Source: Euptelea pleiosperma (lineage: Eukaryota > Streptophyta > Magnoliopsida > Ranunculales > Eupteleaceae). Taken from it: DNA of 64,000 nt. A program made the position numbers and the translations under genes. Shown in pieces: positions 49,138 through 57,502 of the stretch. The stretch spans positions 30,511,913 to 30,575,912 of the forward strand of contig CM068547.1 of the NCBI GenBank assembly GCA_035048495.1, written 5' to 3'. Within the stretch, counting starts at the first letter, position 1, and every line of letters begins with the position of its first letter. The notes beneath the pieces were generated by a model. That model saw only the letters and a program-made list of their open reading frames with translations. It did not search any database and was not told the DNA's origin.

Positions 49138-49146
49138 AACAAAAAT

Positions 49147-49256
49147 GGGTAATTCTATTTGAACCCCAAAAAATCTGTAAGCACCTAATTCATCCCTCTG
49201 TTGGACAAAAATGCCCTCCCTTATAAGGGAGGGAATGAAAAAAAGCACCCCATTTC
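49147..49256 (+). repeat. Left terminal inverted repeat of the MULE
   Basis: It matches the complement of 55645-55754 at roughly 90 percent or better by eye. A self-complementary CCCTCCCTTATAAGGGAGGG lies within. The sequence just inside is a CT-rich leader ahead of the mobile domain gene, so the TIR probably acts as its promoter. Confidence 0.9.
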
Positions 49257-49877
49257 CCTCCATTTTCCCTCTCTCTTCTCCCTTTCTCTCTTCCCCTTCT
49301 CCTTTGGGTTTCTCTCTTCCCTTTCTTCTTTGGGTTTGTGAGGGTGTCTACCGGCGATTTCGGTGCTCAAGATAAAGACAAGCGACGCTCCAGCCGTTCA
49401 CCTCCTCCATTGTCGTCATCTCCACATTCGTCTTTGTCTCCCACGTGCACAACCGTCTCATTCTTCTTCGCCTTCAAACCCATTCAAAAGAGGTTCAAGT
49501 TGTCATTTTTTTTCTTTTGAACTCTCTATACTGCTAAAAGAATGGTTTATTACCACACAAATCAGTTGTTGTTTGTAAATTTTTATTCTATCGAAAAACC
49601 CTCTTTTCATCTCTTGTTTGCATAGCCAAGATTAAGAAAAATCTTATTTGCTTTTAGAGTGAATTTTTTCAATTTCGTAAGTTATATTTTTGAAATTTAT
49701 AATCTAGGTTAAGAGAGTATTTATTTATTCATATTTGAAATTTATTTATTCATATTTGAAATATAGGTTAAGAGAGCATTTATAATTGTGAAATTTCTAA
49801 ATGAATGTGTGATTGGTAGTTATAAGTGAAATGATTGAAAGTGATTGCGTATCTTTTAATCTATTAATGTAGGTATA

Positions 49878-51856
49878 ATGCGTCGATCCCGACGTCTTGT
49901 TGATAATCAAGGGGAAGATAGTACATCCGCCTCGACTAGACAGATTCCACCTACGGCGTCTGAAAGAAGACGTCGTAATCCACCACGACAACCCCAAATC
50001 GAAGAACACCAAGAAGAAGAAGAGCAACAAGAAGAAGAACAACAGTACGAGCAAGAAGAAGATCACCATCAAGAAGAAGAAGAGCACGAAGAAGAGTCTG
50101 AAGAAGTAGAAAATGAAGAAGAAGCATCTGGATCATACCCGGGAGGTCCGTTAGATGCATCAATATTGAAAAGTTTTAAAACTCATATAGCACATGATAT
50201 ATGGGAAAAGAAGGTAAACATGGATTGATATACTGAATCCATTTGTTATCTTGTGTTCCGAAGCATTTACTTATAATACATTTAATCATTTGTAGGAACG
50301 GCTCCCACTGAAATGCATCCAACACACATCAAAATTATTGACATGGGATTGGAAGAAAGAGCGACGTCGTTTTAGGAGTGCAGTGGAGTATTCAGGGTTG
50401 GTAAATCTGGTAATACATTCATATAAAAGAATAAATAAGTCAATAATATCGGCGTTTGTCGAGAGATGGCAACCAGAGACCAATACCTTTCATCTCCCAT
50501 TTGGTGAGATGACTATCACACTGGATGACGTATCCCATATTTTAGGCATCCCTGTTCATGGCCGTGCGGTGACATGTGATGAATTAGGTTTGAATAATGG
50601 TCAGGCTGCTAAGTTGCTTGTTAGCACGTTAGGAGTTTCAAGAGACGATGCCATAAAAGAACTAAATTTGAACCAGGGATGCATAGTCAGGATGTGCTGG
50701 TTACGTGAACAATTTGAAGGGCATGACAAAGCCATAGCCGCCACGAAAGAGGAAATAGATTGTACAGTAAGGGCATATCTTCTTTATGTGCTCGGTTGTT
50801 CTATTTTTTGCGACAAGAGTGGGTCCAAGGTACCGGTGGTGTACCTTGAGGTATTGCGAAACCTCGATGAAGTACACGAATATGCATGGGGGGCAGCTAC
50901 ACTTGCATTTCTTTATAGACAATTGGGTCTTGCGTCTAGGTGTGGAGTCAAGCAGATTGCTGGCTCTGTGACACTATTAGAGGTAAACTTTATAAAATTT
51001 TCTCTTATGTAATCTGGACAGTTTTTATCATTAACTATTGTTTTGTAGGCATGGGTGTACGAACACTTCCCATTTACAAGGGGTAATCCCAATTTAGAGT
51101 ACGAAGTAGGCAACCCTAGAATTAGTCGTTGGCTACCAACGTCATCAAGTGGAGATGCACCTGGTAATGTGATAGTGCTGCGAGAGGCACTTGACTCTTT
51201 GGAGCCTAGTGAGGTAAGTTACAATATATTATTTTAGTTTACTTATTATTTCTTTACATTGATATATTTCTATTTTATTGCAGATCATATGGGAGCCCTA
51301 TCGAGAAATGAGGGATGATTATCCCTTTCTTCATATCGCATACTTTTGTGGATGCCTCAGATGCTTTGAAGTCGTTGAACCGTACCACCCAAATCGAGTT
51401 CTTCGACAGTTTGGTCACGTGCAGTCAATCCCTCCAGAACCATATAAGCCTGTTCGAGCCGACCGAGGAAGGATCTCCTCCCAGTATAGGGTGGTGTACC
51501 ATGTGCTGGATCAATACTGGGACCAATGGCCTGATCACACCTTACGTGCGAAGCGACGTGGACATCAGGTCGTGAATCCTTGGGATTGTAAAAAGGATTA
51601 TCTACCGTGGTTCCGAAGTATTTCTCATGTTATCGTCCAGAACCCAGATAATCGAAGTGGCTATGATCCACAGAGGCTATATCCACATAGAATAGAAGAA
51701 GCGTTGCAGATCCTTAACCAGGCGGACTCCAATGATACGATTGAGACTATGAAAGAGAGAACAAGGCAGGTTAAAGCGATTCTCCGAGGTCATGATGTTG
51801 GAGAGGGTTCAAGTAGTGGCAAGGGAAATGAGTCTGAAAGAAGGAGAAGAAGATGA
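49878..51856 (+). CDS. Plant mobile domain (PMD, MAIN-like) protein carried by the MULE
   Basis: Exons are 49878-50213, 50296-50982, 51049-51213 and 51284-51856, all in phase 0 with GT-AG introns, giving 586 aa. An acceptor six bases before the ATG (TGTAG at 49872) implies a leader intron. Residues 40-90 are Glu/Gln-rich low complexity. From about residue 125 the protein follows the plant mobile domain, with ERWQPETNTFHLPFGEMTIT at 168-187 then LDDVSHILGIPV, and WEPYREM opening the fourth exon. Cellular relatives MAIN and MAIL1 act with the phosphatase PP7L in gene expression and transposon silencing in Arabidopsis (family knowledge). PMD genes are known as passengers in several plant transposons. 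The frame is intact, so it may be expressed. Its role in transposition is not established. Confidence 0.9.
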
Positions 51857-53638
51857 GAGAGAGAGAGAAGAAGATGAGACATCATTTTTTATATTTTGAA
51901 GTTAGGATGATATCCATTTTCATGTATTTTTAAGATATCCATCTCAAAACTATGGATGATATCTCATTCAACAAACTTTGTCTACTTTGGCTATTTTGTT
52001 TTGAATTTGGTATCTATGATCCCTTCATGGCCGTGCGGTTGACTGAATTTTCCTCCTAAATCTTTGGCTTCTCTCCTGTGTGAATTTTCCTCCTAATAAG
52101 ATTTGTTTAATTATCACTTTGATGATTAAAAATTGTGAGGTCGAGCATCCAAATGGTGGCCTACTGAATCAACAAATTGATTCAGGTGACCTAGTCGACG
52201 GTCCCATTGCCATTGACATGACGGACGACAGACCACATTATGAGCCACGTGGCACATTCTTAGAGAATGCCAACCATATGGATGTTTGGCCCATCCCAAA
52301 GGAGTAAAACTTCTGTCACAATGGGATTTGCAAATCACACAAACACAACCAATGAGTTCTCGCCACGTACACCTAAAAAGCAAAAGCACATGGGTACGTT
52401 GCAAAACCACTTTTGTACGTGCCGAGAACTCATTTGCTTGTGATTTTTTCACCAAGGGTGGGGCCAAACATCCATACGGACACCCTAGATGGACCCTCAA
52501 ACGCTTTAAGAAAATGGATGCTAGCATGGGCAAGTGGCACCAAGCCCTTGCAAACTCTTGAAGAAAATGGATGGTAGCATGGGCAAGGGGCAAACTCTTT
52601 AAGAAAATGGATAGTTACAGCCCACGGCCAGAGAAGCCGTGGTCACTATAGTGCCCACGGTTTCTGAGGCCGTGTAGGCAAAAAAGTAAAAAAAATTTGT
52701 TCTGACTTGAAGAAAAAACCGTGGGGTTCTATAGAACCCACGGCCAGAAAAACCGTGGGTTCTATAGAACCCACGGCCAGAAAAATCGTGGGTTCTATGA
52801 ACCCCACGGTATTTCTGGCCGTGGGTTCTATAGAACCCACGGTTTGTTCTTGAAGTCAGAAACATATTTTTTTTTTTTTTGCCTACACGGCCTGGAAAAC
52901 CGTGGGCACTATAGTGACCACGGCTTCTCTGGCCGTGGGCACTATGGTGTCCACGACTTCTCTGGCCGTGGGCATACAAAAAATTAGCATGATTAGTGAT
53001 TTCAAACCTTTGGATCATTGTACCCCAAATAATGCTCAGATTTCCTTATAGTGTTTAGGGCTCGCTTCAAATCTTTCAGATGGCTTGCCCCTTGGAACAA
53101 TGACAACATTGTCTTGTCAACTACCGACTCTACCATCCCATACTTGGCCTTGAAAATCTTGGACTTCTTTCCTTCCATGGATACCAATGTAAAGGAACGG
53201 GGAGGAGTCTCTAAATGATGCGGCCTCTTTTTTTGAAGCCATTGATTGACCACCTATGTAAGAGCTCAAGAACTTTCTATGTTATAAAGTTTTACTCCTT
53301 ACTGACAATATGGATGTTTGGTTCCCACCTCTTGGTGGACCTACACTCTAAAAATCAGCTTCATATGTGATTTTTAACTATGGGAGGCTATAAGGCCATG
53401 GAGAACCATTGGGGATAGAGAATCATAACTCATAATTAAAATTTCGATATTCACATTTATATAGTATTTTCCTTTACTATTGATGGCTTACAAGCCTACA
53501 AAAGATGGCTCATAAGCCTAAAAAAAATAGCTCAAAAGCCTACAAAAGATGGCTCATAAGCCTAAAAAAACTGGCTTATAAGCCTACAAAAAATGGCTCC
53601 CAACCCTATGTACCATGTATATATAAAACTATATACTG
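51857..53638. other. Interval between the two MULE genes: nested insertions and repeats
   Basis: 51857-52180 is the 3' flank of the mobile domain gene. P-MITE sequence lies at 52190-52310, 52450-52500, 52980-53045 and 53300-53380. A direct repeat containing AAGAAAATGGATG(G/C)TAGCATGG lies at 52497-52615, and a short tandem repeat of ATGGCTCATAAGCCTA words at 53487-53610. A minus frame at 53046-53253 (KKSKIFKAKYGMVESVVDK) is open but not recognised. Confidence 0.6.
52618..52975. repeat. Foldback cluster of CCACGGCC palindromes
   Basis: The outer arms (about 100 bp each, joined through TAGGCAAAAAA and TTCTGACTT blocks) are reverse complements. The centre has at least four tandem palindromic units of the type CCACGGCCAGAAAAACCGTGG separated by GTTCTATAGAAC, itself a palindrome. 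It lies within P-MITE sequence inside the MULE. The open frames across it are products of the repeat. Confidence 0.85.
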
Positions 53639-55004
53639 TCAGTCATCTACAATGATCGGAACCTCCGAAGTTGCAACATCTGGACCAACTAATTCCTCGA
53701 ACTTCTGCATCCTATCCTCGTACCCAATTCTCCATCCGACAGCGATAGGGTCAACATGTCTTGTCCAATTGACAGCAACATTTGGTATTGGACAGTTATC
53801 GCGCATCAAAAGTTGAACAAAATGATTGTTATTAATAAAGGCTATCGCTATTATCTTCCGTCGCATGAGTGGTTCGGGTGGTGAAAGTAATGGCAGATAT
53901 GTCAAGCACAGCCTGGATGAAAAATAAAGCAACACGACATTATAACAACTTGCAATTATATGACCCATTTCGGGCAAGGTCATCCAACACTTTGTCGGCG
54001 GAAAGATGTCAAAACAATCCAAACATTGTATGAGTTCAGTGACAGTCTGTTGGCCTCCGTATAGTTTGGCATAATAATCGGCATGAACTTGCAACTCTGC
54101 AATCATATCTCTTCTGACAATAGACCATTCATCTTCACCCATTCCCATAAGTGCCGCCACTGCTCGAAACCCACAATTCCCATCGCTACGAATATCTTTG
54201 ATTTGTAATATGTAATCGTCCAACCCTGTAGGCAAATCAGCCAAGTATGGACTCTTGTCCAAGGATGGATTTTCTTTTTGGCCAGATCTAGTGCGCATAT
54301 GCTTCTTTTTTATTGCAAGTTTTTTTCTCTGTGGTCTAGTCTGTGATTGCTTATCTTCAATTGACAGAATCTCAAAAGCTGAAGGATCCCTCTTCGTAGA
54401 TGATTTTTCCTGTACAAGTCTCTTGTTGGGGTCTCTCCCTTTCAAAACATTAAGAATTGACCTCGGCTTTACACAACTTTTAGCCATATCTGCCAACATG
54501 TGCTTTTCATCATTGTTGAGCCTCCCAACAAATGAATGACCCTCAAAATGATGTGCAAGTGCATGATTGTGGAAGCCACATACCACTTGAATCATCCATT
54601 GATCATCTATAGGCATCTTTATACCTTTTAGTGTGAAAGGACACCCACACCTTTTTGTTCCAGTGTGTCGAACTGGAAATTGATCTTTTAGTGTTGTTTT
54701 TCTAGCATCTCTATACTTTCCACCCCTCTCACAACCAAAAGTAGTTCTAGGAGTCCTCTTGGAAATATCTGCTCTCTTTATAACAATAACTGAACCAACT
54801 GCTTTCCCACTGTCTCTAACCCATTTGATCATGTCGTCACGACTGTAGAAAACCTGAAAATCAAATTACAATGCATGAATATTCATTCTAACAAAAAGAG
54901 TAGATTCAATTATTCAATTGCATTGAACATACCGTATTAGTTGCAAATTGACCCGTCAAATCTAAATATTCAGATGGTTCTACTTCTTCACTGACAAGTT
55001 TCAT
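53639..55004 (-). CDS. FAR1-like DNA-binding domain fused to OTU protease; MULE transposase core deleted
   Basis: Exons on minus are 55004-54933 and 54853-53639, giving 428 aa; the start follows a TTGTAG acceptor. Residues 25-160 match the N-terminus of plant MULE/FAR1 proteins, with FYSRDDMIKWVRDSG, Cys65, CGCPF at 93-97, HNH at 119-121 and EGHSFVGRL. Such proteins normally continue into a DDE transposase. Here residue 175 or so passes straight to TKRDPSAFE, the linker normally just before a C-terminal OTU domain. The OTU part has DGNCGFRA (Cys251, Asp248) and NNNHFVQL (His368), the expected catalytic set of this cysteine protease family. The frame is open throughout. The product could bind transposon ends and cleave ubiquitin-like chains, but that is inference. 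Confidence 0.88.
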
Positions 55005-55169
55005 TTCCTACAATAATACATTAAACACAATAAGCATAAGATCATTTATTAGATAGGTGTGAGTTTTTGAAATTTGACTTCACTTATCATGAGGCTAAGA
55101 ATGTTGGAATAAAGTGAGGTTAATGTTGGAATAAAGTGAGGTTTGTGAAGATGGCTTCCATTGTATGAA

Positions 55170-55352
55170 CAAGGTTTTAAATTTTAGTTTTGGTAACCAT
55201 TTCGGTTTTGGTGCAAAACCGATATTTCGGCCGAAATTTCAATTAAAAGTTCTAATTTTCAGTTGGTTTTTGCTTTAAAAAGCTATATTTCAGAGATTTC
55301 GGTCTTCAACGAAATCGAAATTTCGGCCTTTCGCTCTAAATTTAAAACCTTG
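55170..55352. mobile_element. K-element, TTTCGG type, inside the MULE
   Basis: The ends are CAAGGTTTTAAAT and ATTTAAAACCTTG, and it is 183 bp. It aligns throughout with 10396-10576, including GGTAACCATTTCGG and AAAGCTATATTTC. Its flanks do not match, so the TSD is lost or rearranged. It lies upstream of the FAR1/OTU gene. Confidence 0.75.
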
Positions 55353-55511
55353 ACTCTGACCATCTTCATTTGAAAGATGTGGAATGAGGACAATGTTGGA
55401 GTTGTTCTTACCTCAGCTATCCTTTGATGATTCCCTTTAACTATTGGAGAGAGGATGTGGGCAACAACTCAAGAGAGGATGAGCGTTGAGAGAGGGAATA
55501 GGAGAGAGGGA

Positions 55512-55598
55512 AGAGGTCGCCGGCGTCAAGGGGAGAGGGCAGAGGTCGCCGGCTTCAAGGGGAGAGGGCAGAGGTCGCCGGCGTCAATGGAGCCCTCC
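55512..55598. repeat. Three 29-bp tandem units near the right MULE end
   Basis: Units start at 55512, 55541 and 55570: AGAGGTCGCCGGC(G/T)TCAAG, then GGGAGAGGGC. They lie just inside the right TIR and are matched at the left end only by a single CTACCGGCGATTTCGG-like word. Confidence 0.85.
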
Positions 55599-55644
55599 CT
55601 CTCAACCCTCACAAACCAAAGAGGGAAGAGAGGAGAGAAATGGG

Positions 55645-55754
55645 AAAATGGGGTGCTTTTTTTCATTCCCTCCCTTATAAGGGAGGGCATTTTCGTCCAA
55701 GAGAGGGATGGATTAGGTGCTTATAGATTTTTTGGGGTGCAAATAGAACTACCC
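55645..55754 (-). repeat. Right terminal inverted repeat of the MULE
   Basis: Complement of the left TIR, ending GAACTACCC directly before the TSD copy AACAAAAAT. It contains TTATAAGGGAGGGC and lies upstream of the FAR1/OTU gene, whose promoter it may supply. Confidence 0.9.
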
Positions 55755-55763
55755 AACAAAAAT

Positions 55764-56390
55764 ATGGCTTACATCATGTTTCTATGGGGTAGAACAAGAG
55801 ATATCAAGATTTGAGCAAAGAGCTTAAAATGGAGGGTCTAGATCGATCTGATCGAGAATCCATCTTGGGGAACTTACCCCATATAGATGTGGGACATATC
55901 CAACTTTTCCATCCATGTGGGTTCACTTTTGATAGCTGATATATAGATCTTGAGATACCAAGCCAAGATCTGATGAACAGAAATCAATGGCCCAGATCTG
56001 TGACTTCCTCAACTTATCCATCTGTATGTGTACCACTCTAGAAGTTGATGTACAGATCTCAAGATATCAGGCTGAGATCCGGTGGCCATAAATCAAGGGC
56101 CCAGATTGATCTGAGCGAGAATCTATCTTGGGAAACTAACCTCATAAATATGTGGTACATATCCAACTTATCCATCCCTATGGGTCCAAATCTGGTGCCA
56201 GATGCACAGATCTTGAGATATTAGAGAAAGATCAGATGGTTCAAAAATGGAGGGTCCAGATCTCTCTAATCTGGACTGCACCTTGAGAAACTAACCCTGT
56301 ACGGATGTGGGACTTACCCAACTTATCTATCTGTATCGGTCCAGATCTGGTACCAGATGCACATATCTCGATCTGATGCGACTACACCTC
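55764..56390. repeat. Right continuation of the tandem array, then a second array
   Basis: 55764-55800 completes the array unit cut by the MULE (TTTCTATGG). From about 55800 to 56370 a different unit of 145-180 bp recurs. It contains GATCTTGAGATA, CCAGATC, GAGAATC(C/T)ATCTTGGG and ATGTGG(G/T)AC(A/T)TA, with starts near 55840, 55985, 56100 and 56260. No coding potential is seen. Confidence 0.75.
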
Positions 56391-56489
56391 CTTAATTTCT
56401 CTTTATGATAATCTTAATATATTCTATTTTTTATGTATTTTTTCTTTTATTTTCCACCATGGTACGAACCGTAGTTTTCTGCCATGGGT

Positions 56490-57460
56490 AACCGGTTGAC
56501 CCAACTGTTGTACCTAATCGGCCCGACCCGGTGTCTTGGCGGTGTCGATGACCAGCTGGGTTTAAAAACATCGCTAAACCCTACATGAAATGAGGTTTCA
56601 GGCTTACCAAAAATCAGCTTGTTTGATGATTTTTAGCCGTTGGTTTTAGTACTTAAAAATGGTTCAATTCAACCGCTATAAGAAGGCCTTAAAAAGTATT
56701 AAAATCTAATGATTACCAATCAGGGCAATTTTTGGTGTGTATATCCACCAACACACCAAGGGATGTGATAACTTCCATGCGGTCAGTGGCCCAGATGACA
56801 GCGGTGGAGTAACAGTCTAACAGAAATCGTGAAAAAGTTTCAGGCATACCTTGACAGTTGACACCTTGTTGCATCTTTTTTCTTTTTTAGGTTTTCGTTG
56901 GGGTTAACCGGCCATGGGTAACCAGTTGACCTGACCCAGTTGCTGTACCTCGTCGACCCGACCCGGTGTCTTGGCCATGTCGATGACCGGCTGGGGAGTA
57001 AACCTTCGCTCACACCTGTATGTGAGCAAAGCCGATCACACACCACCATATGAGCCACGTGGCACGTTATTAGAGGACGATGACCGTATGGATGTTTGGT
57101 TAGTCCCCCGTTGGACCTGAAAACCAAAAATCAGCCTGATTAGTTATGTCAGACCTTTGGATCTAGTACCCTAAATAATGGTCAATAATGCTCTAAATTC
57201 TACGGTTGAAAGAAACCCATGCAAATGACTCTAATCCAACGCTTAGAAATCACTAATCAAGCTAATTTTTGGTTTACAAGTCCACTGAGGGACTAGCCAA
57301 ACATCCATACGGTCATCGTCCTCTAAGAGTGTGCCTCGTGGCTCATATTGTGATGTGTGATCGGCTTTGCTCACACACCAGTGTGAGCGAAGGTTTTCTC
57401 CCGGCTGGGTTTAAAAACAGTGTTAAACCCTACGTGAAATGAGGTTTCAGGCTTTCAGCC
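56490..57460. repeat. Local duplication upstream of RPS9M, split by P-MITEs
   Basis: CCCGACCCGGTGTCTTGG, then CTGGGTTTAAAAACA and GAAATGAGGTTTCAGGCTT occur at 56523-56604 and again at 56957-57456. In the second copy a complete P-MITE interrupts CCGGCTGGGTTTAAA. P-MITE-like sequence also lies between the copies (about 56605-56870). Confidence 0.8.
56996..57400. mobile_element. Complete P-MITE with perfect 9-bp TSD, 102 bp before the RPS9M start
   Basis: The TSD CCGGCTGGG lies at 56987-56995 and 57401-57409. The ends are GAGTAAACCTTCGCTCACAC and GTGAGCGAAGGTTTTCTC. The arms stay complementary through GATCGGCTTTGCTCACA, CCACGTGGC and GGATGTTTGG words. The uninterrupted site CCAGCTGGGTTTAAA survives in the upstream duplicate near 56557. 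Confidence 0.9.
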
Positions 57461-57502
57461 ATTAAGGTGTTCCTTTCCCCCTTCAAACCCAAACCTTCTA
57501 CA

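Larger units (their letters stand above)
49147..55754. mobile_element. Mutator-like element (MULE) with TIRs, 9-bp TSD and two genes
   Basis: It is 6,608 bp. A perfect 9-bp TSD AACAAAAAT lies at 49138-49146 and 55755-55763. Inverted ends begin GGGTA(A/G)TTCTATTTG and match for about 110 bp (49147-49256 and 55645-55754), including CCCTCCCTTATAAGGGAGGG. Weaker similarity continues further in. Two genes run inward from the ends: a plant mobile domain gene on plus and a FAR1-like/OTU gene on minus, as mudrA and mudrB converge in maize MuDR. No DDE transposase is encoded, so it is non-autonomous. Later insertions at 52190-53050 and 55170-55352 lie inside it. Joining its flanks restores a unit of the surrounding tandem array. 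Confidence 0.93.

Noticed and set aside
49797..50163. Minus-strand Phe/Leu-rich frames that look like membrane proteins
   Set aside because: They are the antisense of the Glu/Gln-rich segment of the mobile domain gene.
52599..53018. Frames with repeated RGFYRTHG or GHYSAHG peptides
   Set aside because: They are produced by the palindromic CCACGGCC repeat on either strand, not by a protein gene.
55455..55814. 119-codon plus frame at the right MULE end
   Set aside because: It lies across the 29-bp repeats and the TIR and ends outside the element; composition is repeat-driven.
57467..57502. Upstream extension of RPS9M
   Set aside because: It begins with GTG; the ATG at 57503 starts a good mitochondrial presequence.
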